The notes beneath the pieces were generated by a model. It was not told the origin of the DNA. It worked only from the letters and a program-made list of their open reading frames with translations, and searched no databases. Position numbers and translations under genes: made by a program. Positions 1 to 12,083 of a stretch of DNA of 64,000 nt are shown here, one piece after another; the first letter of the stretch is position 1, and each line of letters begins with the position of its first letter. Source of the DNA: Spirodela intermedia (Eukaryota; Streptophyta; Magnoliopsida; Alismatales; Araceae); assembly GCA_902729315.2 (NCBI GenBank), contig LR746267.1:129001-193000 (forward strand). The letters run 5' to 3'.

Positions 1-624
1 AAGAGACACACACACACACACACAGGGAAGCAGGAGAGATGGGCAGGATCAAGTTCTAAAAAAGGCGAGGACAGATAGTCACATTAGCAAGCAGGGCGAT
101 GTTGTGTTTCCAGAGCCATACTTGGCAAGACGCGAGTACATGAAATCCAGAGGGAGAGACGAAGTTGGAGATAGAAAGATGGATAGCGAGAGAGGGATAG
201 CAAGAGAGAGAGAGGAGGGAAGGAGGGAGAGCAAGAGGCTTGGTAATGTAGCTAGGGAGAGGGTTGGGCTTGGTTTTAAAGGGGTTGCTGATCCGGAAAA
301 AGAAGGGAAAGTAGTGCAACTTTTGCATCTCGCCTCCGAAGAACCCAGGTTATCTCGCCCCCCTCCCCCCCCTCACCCCCCGCCTCTCTCTCTCTCTCTC
401 TATCTATCTATCTATGCTTCTCTCTGGGGCTGTGTCTGCTGCTTCAAGCCCTTGAACGTTATTCTCTCTAGGGTCTTCTCGTCAGTGTTTACTAGGTGCT
501 GCCGTCCATCGCTAGGGTTTGCTCCCCCTTTCCTGCACCACAATCCCGGCAGCCTCTGACCCCTCTCCCCTCCCCTTCCCCAGACTTCCAAAAGAAGGAG
601 AAACAGTGCAGCAAAAGGGAGCTC

Positions 625-663
<39 letters not shown>

Positions 664-756
664 GTATTTTTTGAACGTGGCAGAGGTTGATGTGTATACA
701 TGAAGAAGGCCTACTTAATGGGCGGTAACAGAGTGGAGCTTCTACATCTCCCTCAC

Positions 757-787
<31 letters not shown>

Positions 788-2417
788 GTCTGATGAAGAT
801 GAAGCTGACGAGGGAGTGCGGCGGTTTCCGTGAACGTAGTCACGGCCGCTGACCGCGATAACGACGCCGTTCTCGAGGAGAAAGACCGACTAGAAAGAGA
901 GAGAGAGAGATTCGAAACCGACAGGCCGACATACAAGTCATCCGAGCGCCGCCAAGTCCCCGGATTCTCGTCCGGGGGCGTCCTGCTCACTCCTCTCAGC
1001 CTGGGAAACGCGCTGCCGTTCTCTTCTCTCTCTTAGCTACACAACTACCCTTCCCTTCCTCTCTCTCTCTCTCTCTCCTCCACCCCTCGACACACATATA
1101 TGCATATACAATGTCCACGCCTCGTACGGACTGCACCCCTTTCTTGTTCTTCGGTTACTCCTCGTTATCCCGCATGTCATGAGCTCCCCGTGCAGGCACG
1201 GAGGGGAGGAGGAGACGGAGACGGAGAAGATGGGGAACGGCTGAGCTCACCCTCTCCGCGCCTCCCTGCGTGGTTCACTCACAGGGAGGAGGGAGAATGG
1301 AAAACGGGGGGAGCTCTCTGTTAGAGCCAAATATTCACCCACTGCAACACAGAGCTCGGAGGGAAGCGAAGGGGTGAAGAGGCTGCTGTTCCAGCGTCTG
1401 CGGCGTCCGAGGAGGAGGAGGAGGAGGGAGCAGGGGGGCCTGCGGGACCTGGACGTTGGATCAGATCAGAGGCAGAGGGTGAGGAGGAGGGGGAAGAAGA
1501 TGAATCGAATCAGTCACGAGCGGGCCCGGGTTGCTGCACAGTCTACCGCGTTGAATAGATTAAAATAGCTGCACTTTTAGTTCCTGCATGCGATTCTGAT
1601 TGGACCAACGAGTTTGGCCCCTTCTCCTCGACGTATTAGGAAAGCAGACCAGAACGAGGCGTACCCCCCATTGAGAGATAGAAGAGAGAGAGAGAGAGAG
1701 AGAGAGCAGCTGCGGCGGCAGTGAAGAGGGTGGGGAGCCGTCCTCGTCAGGCACGCGGGTCAAAGGAGGGGGGGTGGGTGGGCAGGTGGTCCGTCAAACA
1801 CAGAGCGGCGGTCAGAGGAGGAGCCACACGCCTCCCCTGCCGCCACCCGCCCTTTTTGTCCGTCTCGGTCTCGGTCTCGGTCTCGGTTCGCCCGTCTATC
1901 CAAGACTAGTTTTTTCACACCAAATGGGCCTCCCCTACAAGCCCGTTAGCCCTCCCACCACAGATCGGCCGGCCCACGCGAGTTCCTGGCGGCAAGATGG
2001 GATTGGGCCCATTTTCCGTCTCCCGGCCCAACCGACCAGTCAGTCCAGTGGGCCTTCTTAACCGCGTTTCAACAGTAGAGCGAGAGAGAGAGAGAGAGAT
2101 CTGACGGGTGCACGCATGGCACGGTTCTCGAGGCCCACCGCCAACTCCTGACCGTCAACGGCGTCGTCGTTTAGTCAACTCAGCGAGACGGAAGAGGAGA
2201 GGTGGAGGGCAGCCTTTCGTCCCCACCACATCCTCTAAACGGGGCTCCATGTGGGAAAGCTGAAGCTCCGTTGCGCAGACGTGATGGGAATCTTCTCTTT
2301 TCTGTCCTCATATACCCCCGTTGTCCTCCTCCTCACACTCCCCAGTCAGGATCTCTCTCCCACTCTCTCTCCCTTTCTCTCTCTAGATGAAGTGAGGCAT
2401 TCGTTCCTAAAGCGGCC
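1..2417. other. CT/GA-rich intergenic and upstream region of the inositol transporter gene
   Basis: I see no protein-coding gene here. The stretch is dominated by simple repeats: an (AC)n run at 7-24 and many CT or GA runs (for example 627-659, 760-787, 1061-1077, 1686-1706, 2083-2099). The open frames it contains are low-complexity Ser/Leu or Arg/Glu products of these repeats. A cluster of TGGGCC-type motifs lies at 1925-2054 and is listed separately. A pyrimidine-rich leader (about 2340-2390) directly precedes the ATG at 2418. The far left may be the upstream region of a gene outside the window, which cannot be tested here. Confidence 0.6.
1925..2054. promoter_or_regulatory. Cluster of five Site II (TGGGCC/GGCCCA) elements
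   Basis: TGGGCC or its complement occurs at 1925-1930, 1971-1976, 2004-2011 (the palindrome TGGGCCCA), 2025-2030 and 2049-2054. Five hits in 130 bp, 360-490 bp upstream of the transporter ATG, are far more than chance. Motifs of the TGGGCY type (Site II) are known proximal promoter elements in plants bound by TCP proteins and linked to growth and cell-cycle expression. Which gene they serve is inferred from proximity only. Confidence 0.5.
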
Positions 2418-4593
2418 ATGGAGGGCGGAGCTCACGGGGCCGACTCTTCGGCTTTCAGGGAGTGCTTCTCCCTCGCATGGAGGAACCCGTACGTCCTCCG
2501 GCTCGCCTTCTCCGCCGGCATCGGAGGCCTCCTCTTCGGCTACGATACAGGTTAGTTCACTCCCTCCCTCAAAAACATAGAGAGAGAAAGAGAGAGACTT
2601 ACAGAGGGCCATCATCGGGTGTTCTGCTGCTGCAGGAGTGATCTCCGGGGCGCTGCTGTACATCCGGGACGACTTCCCCTCCGTGGACAGGAAGACATGG
2701 CTGCAGGTGACTGTCGTCGATTTCTTTTTGTTTTTCTTCCGAGAAGATGGGAAGAAGGGGGTTGCAGCGAGGTCAGCTTCTCCGCTGGGACTATGTGGGC
2801 AGGAAAGCATCGTGAGCATGGCGGTGGCGGGGGCAATTGCGGGGGCGGCGGTGGGAGGGTTCGCGAACGACAAGTTCGGCCGCCGGAGTTCCATCCTCGC
2901 CGCCGACTTGCTCTTCTTCGTCGGCGCCGCCGCCATGGCCGCCGCTCCGAGCCCCTCTCTCCTGGTCGTCGGCCGCGTCCTGGTCGGCCTCGGGGTGGGG
3001 ATGGCGTCCATGACGGCGCCCCTCTACATATCCGAGTCTTCTCCTGCGCGGATCAGAGGAGCTCTGGTCAGCACCAATGGCTTCCTCATCACAGGGGGCC
3101 AGTTCCTGTCCTACCTCATCAACCTGGCTTTCACCAAGGCACACGGCTGTCCCTTTCGCCTCTCCCCAGACATCCATTAATCTATCAACATATATGAAGC
3201 ATATATGAATATATATATATATATGTATGTATGTACCTGTTTGCTCTCAGGCGCCGGGGACGTGGAGGTGGATGCTGGGAATTGCTGGAGTTCCTGCTCT
3301 GGTGCAGTTCGTCCTGATGGTGTTCCTCCCAGAGTCGCCTCGGTGGCTGTACAGAAAGGTAGGCTTGAGTTCATGGATCATGTCGGCAGGGTGTGGAGAT
3401 TGCCGTTGACTTGCTCTTTTTCAGGGAAGAGAGGAGGAGGCGGAGACCATACTCCGGAGGATCTACCCTGCCCATGAGGTGGATGGAGAGCTCCAGGACC
3501 TCAAGGACTCTGTGCAGGCGGAGATCCGAGAGGAAGGGTCCTCGGAGAAAGTCAACTTCGTCAAGCTCTGGAAGACGACGGCCGTGAGGAGAGGGCTCGT
3601 CGCCGGAGTGGGCCTCCAGGTCTTCCAGCAGTTTGTGGGCATAAACACGGTCATGTACTACAGCCCCACCATCGTCCAGCTTGCTGGCTTCGCGTCGAAC
3701 CAGACGGCGCTGCTGCTGTCGCTGATAACCTCCGGCCTCAACGCCCTGGGATCCGTCGTCAGCATCTACTTCATCGATAGGACGGGGAGGAAGAAGCTGT
3801 TGATCATCAGTCTCTGCGGTGTGATCGCCTCTCTGGCTGTTCTGTCAGCGGTCTTCCACGAGACCACGGCGAGCTCGCCGCAGGTGGGCGGGCGAGAGAC
3901 CGCCCACTTCTCCGCCTACACTTGTCCGGATTACCAGTCAGACATCTCGAAGAAGAAGAACTGGGATTGCATGAGGTGCCTGAAGGCGTCTTCCCCGGAC
4001 TGCGGCTTCTGTGCTTCGGCGGCCAACAAGGTAACTCCATCTGTCAGAAATCTTGGTGTTTGATCGGATGGACTAGTGAGCAGCTTTTCATCTGGTGGCA
4101 GCTGCATCCTGGAGCCTGTCTGGTTGCGAATGCCACAGTGAAGGGCCTCTGCCATGGGGAAGATCGGCTGTGGTACACAAGAGGATGCCCGAGCAGCTAT
4201 GGATGGCTGGCGTTGATTGGACTGGCTCTGTACATCATATTCTTCTCTCCAGGGATGGGGACGGCCCCGTGGATCGTCAACTCGGAGATATACCCTTTGA
4301 GGTTCAGAGGAATCTGCGGAGGGATCGCCGCAACCGCGAACTGGGTCTCCAACCTGATCGTCGCGCAGTCCTTCCTCACCCTGACGGAGGCCATTGGGAC
4401 CTCCCTGACGTTTATGATCTTCGGTCTGATCTCCGTGGTCGCCCTCATCTTCGTGCTGATCTGCGTGCCAGAAACCAAGGGACTGCCGATTGAGGAGGTG
4501 GAGAACATGCTGGAGAGAAGATCTCTCAACTTCAGGTTCTGGGAGCGAAGCAAGAAACCTGAGAAGATGAAGAAGAAGAATACAAATGTTTAA
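2418..4593 (+). CDS. INT2: Inositol transporter, INT2-like (MFS sugar-porter family)
   Basis: Six exons join in frame to 581 residues: 2418-2550, 2636-2706, 2803-3138, 3251-3358, 3425-4030 and 4102-4593 (stop TAA). The length and order match Arabidopsis INT2 (about 580 residues), a proton-coupled myo-inositol importer with 12 membrane spans. Visible family marks are GLLFGYDTG in the first span, [22 protein letters not shown] and the C-terminal PETKG. The large loop before the tenth span carries the clustered cysteines ([17 protein letters not shown]) typical of plant inositol transporters and absent from hexose carriers. The intron after exon 3 starts with GC, not GT (donor at 3139-3140); only this choice restores the conserved sequence around [10 protein letters not shown]. 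The other introns are GT-AG. The start ATG opens MEGG, as in family members. Plasma-membrane location is known for INT2 and inferred here. Confidence 0.95.
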
Positions 4594-6966
4594 GAAAAGA
4601 AGTAATATTTTCCTAATTGACTTTCATTGATCTCTTTCAATGAATATGTAGCTCTGGGTTATGTAAACCAGGTAGCAATGCGTAGCATGAATCCCTGAGA
4701 CGCAGGAGACAGACCCGCAAGCAATCTAAACTCTACTCACATTTCTGCCAATCTCTGAGTAAGGCCCAGAATGAGCTTAATAAAATAAAGAACATACTCA
4801 TATCCAAGATATTTGCAGAGAAACATGCTCATCATATATGGAGAAGGAAACATCGGAATCGCATCTGCATAGGGGAGGGAAATTGAAAAGCCTCCAAGCA
4901 CGTATTTTTAAAAGGAAGAGGGCCCAAGCCCAATAAGAGAGTAACGGTCAGCGTAACTTAAGGACAGTTCCTAAATGGTTATAGCAAGGAGCAGGATATA
5001 AGGAGCAAGCGAGAGGGTTTGGAGGTTCTGGATTAGGAGTTGTATGCGATTCTGCAATCTGACCCTGGTTCTTCTGTGGTTTCTATCTCTTTCATCAAAT
5101 AAGATAAGTTCGTCATTCTTGATTTTGGATCTTATCAGAAATGTGCACGCAGAGTGGTGATGATTAGGCCACTCTTTCAAGGTCGGAAAATACGTATTTT
5201 TCTATATATTGAGTTCTCAGAGAAGATGATAATATACAGTGTACGGAAGGAATCATTTACCTGCTTGTTGAGAAGTGAGAGAATCAATAGAAGCTTGTCG
5301 GTGATGTGATTTGGTGGCATGCGGGAGGATAGATCTGTTCCAACGACTGAAATAGGGACAGATGCGAATGCCTCTGTCACTCATCTGACCAGTGTATGTG
5401 ATTCGTAAATGTGCAGAAATAGTAAGGATTTTGGCTAATACGCTCAAGCTCAAGCATTTCCTAGAAATGGGCAGCAATTCTACCCGATGATGCTGTAACT
5501 ATCAGCAGGGTATATCTCTAGAATCCTAAAAGCGTTAAAATTCTCAGAATTATCATGGCCGGCGCATCCACAGTTTGAAAGAAGTAAAGAAAAGATGACC
5601 TACCTCTATCATGGAGAGGCATTACTGCTGTGTTCTGTGGAACATTGTTGTCATCCCTTGGTACTGGACAGCCCTCTGAGAGAGGAGGAAGATGAAAGGT
5701 GGTTACGAAAGAGAGTTCAGTAACACGAAGATGGTGAGATCAGATATATTCAATAAAATGTGAAAGATTTTACGCTGCCCCATCACACATGTCATAAATT
5801 TGAGTGCAATAACTACCACACTTCTTCTCTGACAAGCTTTAATGCTCTGCATTTAGAGGACAGTTCGGTTATTCACCATGAAGGGTCCAGGGAGGGGAGG
5901 ATTGGAGAGTACTAGATCTACGACGACGCCTTGGCAGCCCCTGCGATTGTACTACTGGCTGATGCAATTTTCCCACCCGAAGATGTACAGCATCGGGTGC
6001 TTCTGCGTCACCGTCACGAGATGCGGGATACGGCGAGCACATCGTCGGCAGGATGTGATTGACCTTGGCGGCCGAGGTGGCGCCTCCCCGTGCCTCGCGT
6101 CAGTCGTTGAGTGCCGTACACGTGAATCCACAGACTCCAGCTTAGATTAATCCGGAACCTGCGAAGGATTTTGGAAAACAAATCACCGTCCGACATCTAT
6201 GAGATGTAATCAGATGAGACTGTTCTCTTTTGTTTAGGCGGACTTACAGATGGATGGATAGTGGGCTGTCGCGTTGCGCGCTCACATGGTGCTCGAGAAA
6301 GTGCCAAAGCGAGACCCGTCCTCTCCACCACGTCGCCATTGTTTAGGTCCAGAGCCAGAGCGATCCTCCCTCTCAGAGGGCCTCCTATTCCGTCCTCGTT
6401 GTTCCAGTGGAGGACGCGTCGGTGGCCTTCCTCCACCCCTCCATCTCTCGCTTTTCCTCTTTCCCCTGCCGCAGGGTGGGGGGAGGGACGGCGGCATCGG
6501 GCGGCGGGGAGCACGCGCAGCCGCCGGCGTGGGAGGGCGAGGCCCCCTCCCACGAGTCGCGGGATCCTGACCTGCAACTGAGGGACAAGGACGGGACCTG
6601 TACAGGAAATCGGGGACAGAGGACCGATAAAGGCCGACCGCAAGCAGTGGCTTTGTGGACCGCGGCAGCGCCGCCGTCTCGGGGGGTCGCCGATCGGCGC
6701 TCCGCCGGGGAATCCGCACGCCCGCCATTGACGACGGAGCAAGCAAGCAAGCCAGCATGGAAAGGAAGGTCCCCTCATCGTCTCTCGCGCCGGCCGAGTT
6801 TGAGAGCGCCACGTGCGCCTCGATAATCGCGCGAAAAATAAAATACCTAATATTCTAAACTAAACATATAATAATTATTAATCACATTGGGAACAGCCCG
6901 TCTTCGAATCGGGTGTCATACCTGGTCGACCCGGTCCAACTCGCCCCGCTTCCTCCACCCCCCCCT

Positions 6967-7004
<38 letters not shown>

Positions 7005-8892
7005 GGCATGGCCCACTCCTTAAAGAACAGTCACAAGAACACCTCTCTCTCTTCTCTCTCTCTCTAAAATATAATACTGCCGGCGGAGGGGAGGACGGAG
7101 GGCATGATCTCGACGGTTCCATTTAGAGCAGACAGAGGTGGAAAGGAGGGGGGAGACAAAGATCGGAGGGTGTGGGCCGCTCCCTCTGCGGGATCGGACA
7201 GATAGAGATGGTTAGTACGAGGGTTAGTTACTAATGCCAGGGTTAAGTGTAAAGCCATGTTATTAGCACGTGGGGAGACGGTTCTACTGGTGTTGACGGA
7301 GGATTAACAGGTGGCCTTGTGCGCCGGGGTTTCGATAAATGTGGGGAATATACGACGCAAAGGGGGAGAAGACCCCATCCCCACACCTACTCCGCAACCA
7401 GTTAGTTCGCAGCAGCGGCGGCGGCGGCGGCGGCGACCTCCCCTCTCTCTCTCGCTCTCCCCTTCTTCGCCTTCACTGTGCTTAAAGTGCAGGGAGAGAA
7501 CTCTACGGCAGCGTGGCTCGGCGGAGGAATGAGCGCGCTTCTCCGGCATTCGGCGGAGGAGTACTGGTCCTCGGCCTGCGGGGGGGAGCAGGGAGGGAGT
7601 GTCGTCTGAGCGAGGTGCGGCGGACGGAGGGGAGGTAGATCCTGCGGCCGTGGAATCTCTCGTGGAGGGGGAGGAAGAACTGAGTGGAGGAGGAGAGTGG
7701 AGCTCGGTATTTCCGCTTCTGTCTTTCTGTGTCGGTCTTAAATGCGGCTGGGGGAGCCGCGAATGATCGATCGATCCCCTTGTCTCTCTCCTGCGTTGCT
7801 CGCGCTGGTTCCGTCCTCGGTCTCCCAGGGCTCGGAAATCCTCAGATCTGAAAGCGCGCGCGGAGAGACGGCGTGAGTAGACAATCGCATCGCGTCAGTC
7901 TTGCGGTAATTATTCCTGAATTCTCGTCGCCATCCCGCCCAGTTCTTCACAGATTCGCCGACGTTCAAAGTAGAGCTAGGGTTTCAGTATCCCTTTTGCG
8001 CTCCTCCTTTTTCTCTTTCCTCTTCTGCACTGGTAGACGGACCTTCGGGACTGGCAGAGAGAGAGAGGTGTGGAGGAACGGATGCCTTTAGACTTCATGC
8101 TCTTCTGATGCCTCTTCCTGTTTGCGGCGTGGCCTGTGCAGGAGGCGGCGACCGTGATAGCGGTAGCAGGTAGGTACTACCTGCCATGTCTATACAAGCT
8201 GGCCGCGAACAGAGCTCGAGGTGAAGGCAACGAGCCGGCCCTCCTCCGTCTGTTCTTCTAGCCGGCCGCTTGGCCTGGGAGAAGTGGGAACCTAGCTGGT
8301 GGTGGCTAGTCCGATCACCGCGGCGGCAGAGGCAGCAGCAGCAGCAGAAGAGGAGGGTGATGAACGGGACGAGGGGGGGTCCGGAGGCAATCTTGCTCCC
8401 ATTTCCTGACCTGTGGCCGTCTTTTTGATTCTCTCACCGCTGTACCAACGGCAGGAGCTCTGATCTGTGCAGAAAGAGAGAGAAAAGACAGAGGGAGCGA
8501 GAAGATTAAAAAAAAAGAAAGCGAAAGCGGCATCTCCAGAGGCCCCGCACCGGCGGCTGACATCTACACGCCCCCTTCCGCCGTATTTCCCCTCATCTTT
8601 TTACCTCTCCTCCCCTCCCTTCTCTTCCTTTGAGATTTTCTGATCATTTTGGGCAATAAAAAGCCGCTCCTCCCATCCCCGGTAATCTCTCCATCAATAC
8701 GAAAGGACGCCAGCGGCAGCAGCAGCGGCAGCAGGTTCAGACCCTATTCATCAGCTCCACCATCGCAGTGCCGCAGCCCACTAGAACTGTAATCTCCAGA
8801 ACCCACCCATATATCAGTCCAGCCAAGAAGAGGGTGGGAGAGGAGACGGGCAGCAAGCAACAGCCGCGCTGGAGAGGTATGAGAGCGGCGCC
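4594..8892. other. Intergenic region and TCP gene leader; no gene recognised
   Basis: About 4.3 kb between the transporter and the TCP gene. The part at 4600-5870 is AT-richer and probably starts with the transporter 3' UTR; an AATAAAATAAAG signal-like string lies near 4779. The part at 5870-6830 is GC-rich with long overlapping open frames on both strands. None shows a domain I recognise, and both strands are open because of composition. A (CT)n run is at 6969-7002 and a perfect 8-bp inverted repeat with a 3-base spacer at 8166-8184. The stretch at 7900-8892 looks like leader or promoter DNA of the TCP gene. Confidence 0.5.
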
Positions 8893-10362
8893 ATGGAGAT
8901 GGACGACATCCACTCGTCGAAGCGCGCCCGAGTGGGCAACGGCAGCGTCGGCGGCAGAGATCACTCCAACGCGGCGGTCGCTAGCGCCTCCAAAGTAGCT
9001 CAGGAGCAGCGCAAGGACGAAGATGAAGAAGACGGAGACGGTAAATCCATCCTCAGCCCTTCCGCCGCCGCCGCGGTCCGGGGGCTCCGGCCGTGGCACC
9101 AGCATTCCGCCGCCTCCAGGATATACCGCGTCGCCCGCTCCTCAGGGGGAAAGGACCGCCACAGCAAGGTAATGACGGCCAAGGGCCTTCGCGACCGGCG
9201 CGTCCGGCTTTCCGTCTCCACCGCCATCCAGTTCTATGATCTCCAGGACCGTCTCGGCTACGACCAGCCCAGCAAAGCCATCGAGTGGCTCATCAAGGCC
9301 GCCGCTGCGGCCATCTCCGAGCTGCCTGCCCTCGACGGCGTGTTCTCCGATCAGCCGCTATCTGGGCACCGGCAGCTGGAACCAGAGGACGAAGAGAAGC
9401 CCGCACGGGCGATCGGGGACGACGACGATGCGGACGTCTCCCAGATCCAGTACGTCAGTCACCAGCTCCGGCGACACCAACCAGAGGAACAGCAGCAGCA
9501 TTTCTCGTTGACCAAATCCACCTGCAGCAGCACATCGGAAACCAGCAAAGGCTCCGTGCTCTCCCTCTCGCGGTCTGAGATCCGCGTCAAGGCCCGAGAG
9601 AGGGCGAGGGGGCGAACCGCCACGGCCCTTGAGAAGGACAAGGACACAGAAGACGATGCTCACATGACCTCGGCAGGGCATCACCATGGCCTGAATCCCA
9701 GTCCTACCCCCCAGAGCTCCTTCACGGAACTGCTCACCGGCAGCGGCGGCGGCGGCCACCAGAACCAGGCACATTACCATGGCCCCGTCACTGTGGCTCA
9801 TGCGAACCCCGCATCGAATTTCTTCCAGAAGCAGCTCCGCCACCAGCCGTCCGCTGCAACAACCACCGACTACTTCGGGCAGGTAGGCCTTCTCGGAACG
9901 GGCTCAAGACCACTCCAGCCGATGGTGTTTTCTACCCAAACCAGCTTTGGAAACAGCCCTCACATGGGCATGACGCCTCTCAACGTCGCAGCAGCGGCAG
10001 CCGCTGCGTCGGCCACGGGCGACCACCCGGAAATGCAGCAGCATTTCATGCAGGAACACTTCGTCCCCTACGCTGTCACGGCAGCAGGGGGAGACTTCAT
10101 CAACTTCTCCATCTCCTCCGGCATATCTGCTCTCAATAGGGGGACCCTTCAGTCCAATTCGCCATCTCCGGTGCTTCATCAACACCTGCAGAGGTTCTCT
10201 TCTCCGGTAGATGGATCAAACCTGCCCATATTCTTGGGCGCCGCTGCCCAGTCCTCGTCGGCCTCTGGAGAGGGCCAACTGCCGTCCGGCTTCGACAGCC
10301 GCTTGCAGCTGTGTTACGACGGGTACAGAAACTCCGACCTGAAGGGCAAGGGGAAGAGCTGA
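8893..10362 (+). CDS. TCP2: CIN-type TCP transcription factor (TCP2/TCP24-like), miR319 target
   Basis: A single exon encodes 489 residues. The TCP domain (about residues 84-150) has the class II basic region [21 protein letters not shown], then the two-helix part with [21 protein letters not shown] that dimerises. The R domain (about 226-244, [16 protein letters not shown]) separates TCP2/TCP24 from TCP4-type proteins. A miR319 site lies in the coding sequence at 10137-10157, encoding the conserved NRGTLQSN. The remainder is low complexity: Asp/Glu, Gln, His and Ala runs. These nuclear factors restrain cell proliferation in leaf margins. The start is the first in-frame Met; an ATG in another frame at 8879 would give an overlapping upstream frame if transcribed. 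Close paralogues TCP2 and TCP24 cannot be told apart here. Confidence 0.93.
   Translation: MEMDDIHSSKRARVGNGSVGGRDHSNAAVASASKVAQEQRKDEDEEDGDGKSILSPSAAAAVRGLRPWHQHSAASRIYRVARSSGGKDRHSKVMTAKGLRDRRVRLSVSTAIQFYDLQDRLGYDQPSKAIEWLIKAAAAAISELPALDGVFSDQPLSGHRQLEPEDEEKPARAIGDDDDADVSQIQYVSHQLRRHQPEEQQQHFSLTKSTCSSTSETSKGSVLSLSRSEIRVKARERARGRTATALEKDKDTEDDAHMTSAGHHHGLNPSPTPQSSFTELLTGSGGGGHQNQAHYHGPVTVAHANPASNFFQKQLRHQPSAATTTDYFGQVGLLGTGSRPLQPMVFSTQTSFGNSPHMGMTPLNVAAAAAAASATGDHPEMQQHFMQEHFVPYAVTAAGGDFINFSISSGISALNRGTLQSNSPSPVLHQHLQRFSSPVDGSNLPIFLGAAAQSSSASGEGQLPSGFDSRLQLCYDGYRNSDLKGKGKS
10137..10157 (+). promoter_or_regulatory. miR319 target site in the TCP coding sequence
   Basis: The 21-base site ends in CCCTTCAGTCCAA, fully complementary to the 5' half of miR319, including the canonical cleavage region. 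Mismatches are confined to the 3' half of the miRNA. It has the same position and encodes the same peptide (RGTLQSN) as the validated sites in Arabidopsis CIN-TCP genes. This predicts post-transcriptional repression of the gene by miR319. Confidence 0.9.
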
Positions 10363-12083
10363 AGCCATGGAAGAGCCCAAAAATAAGCTACGGAAGTCGA
10401 AAAGTGAAGAGAGAGAAAAGAACCTTCCGCTGCTCCTGCTAGTCATCTCTCTCACCCTTTCCTGGTAAGCGTCCAATCCTCTCTCTCTCTCTAGATGACT
10501 TCCCCCGTCTTCTCACAGATGCTGCTCTGACTTTTCCGTCAGATTGGTTGCAATAACTGAGAATCCCATGATTTAACAGTGCTTGTCCATTCACTAGTGG
10601 AGGGTTCTCTCTTTGCCGCTCCTACAGTCCCCTCCCCACCTCATTGTACCCAATCCAATGTGTATCCAATAATGTTGTTCTTCACCCATCTTCCTCCCTC
10701 GTCCCCAGCTCCTCCTCTGGTTCCTGTTTGGCAGCGCCTACCGAATCTCGCCGGATTCAGCGCGACCAGCCGGTGCGCATGCCGACGGGGGTGCTCATCT
10801 TCCGTCGCTTTACCCAGTGCGTTCCCCTCCCGGCTCCCTGCTCTGCCGAGATGTCAAGCTCTCCTCACTGCACTACAGCCTTCGCAGCAGTGAAATTTTA
10901 TCAGTTGAAGGCACAGCATGGATCTTCGAGTAGGGAAACTCTGGGTGGACCAAGGTATTTTATTTTATTCAAAAAAAAAAAACGCTAGATATTCTGTTCA
11001 ATCCTGGGAAGTATCTGAAAAGTCAATGCCACGGTTTTTTATGTTTGGTTCACGATTATCTGAAAAGATCTTGGATTTTTATTTTTATTTTTCTGTCACC
11101 CTGTTTCATCGCCTTGAAGCTTCTTCTTTTTTCTCTCTTGAGAGAAATAAACACCTTCGAATGGGTTTTCTTGATAATTTCTCAGTTTGACTGATTTCAT
11201 CGCTCTTTTGGATCCTCATCCCCCCTCTCCCTCCGTTGACTAGAAACGGCGACGTGGTGAAAAACGCTTAGAACAGTAGACAGCTTTCGGCCTTTTTCCC
11301 TTCCTCTGGTCAATGCATGGCGACAGCCGAGACGTCTTTCCTGGCATTCATCCTGGCCATCGCTGCATATTATGACCTATTGAATGCTGTCGGCAGCTGG
11401 GCTTATTATTCCACTCCATGAGAAAGAAAAAATAATAATAATAGCTTTCTTCTCCCTCATTTCCTCCCGGTCTTGCGCTGACCCGGTATGGTCAACCCTC
11501 TTTGCAGTCTGTTTTGGAGTTCACCCTATCCGTTGACTTCTCACCCTCCCTGCCTCTCTTCGTATGCCGATGAGTTAGTAAGCAGGGAGGTGTTTGATCA
11601 TACGCTCAGAACAGTCCCCATTTCGTCGGTGAAATTTTATACGACCTGAGATGCTCGTATAGGCGCCCGTGTCAGTCAACGCGCGGCTTAGTCGCTCACT
11701 CTCCCAGATCATCCATTTGCTACAGCAGGAATCATGAGGTTCCATCCTGTGAGGGAGGAACCGTCAGAACGGAAGGTCAAAGCCATTGGGGAGGGAGATG
11801 CTTCGACTGCCCCGTTGACCGTTCTGCGTGGGGCAGGGAGGCATCCTTCACCTTCCCTCCCTTTCCTTCTCTACTCATGGAGTTCCCTGCTTGGTATTAT
11901 CCTCGAGCTGGTGGAGAATTCGATGCACTTTAACTTCATTACTTTATTCATGTTCGCTTGGGCACGACGCCATCGTCAACGAAAGAGAAGAGAAAGAGAG
12001 AGAGAGAGGTAGAGAAGGGGAGAGGGAGGGATTGGGGGGTATGTACACAAGCGAGAGAGGGTGGAAGCTGCCTTCCTCTTGGG
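10363..12083. other. Spacer between convergent TCP and F-box genes
   Basis: This holds the TCP 3' UTR (at least to about 10500) and, on the other strand, the F-box gene 3' UTR near 12083. The remainder is mixed-composition DNA with short CT and GA runs (for example 11993-12008). No coding sequence is supported. Confidence 0.5.

Noticed and set aside
6197-6826. Long overlapping frames on both strands in a GC-rich stretch
   Set aside because: All six frames are open because of composition, with no known domain. A real gene is possible but not supported.
8768-8998. Upstream ORF overlapping the TCP start
   Set aside because: Whether the transcript includes its ATG is unknown, and no conservation can be tested here.
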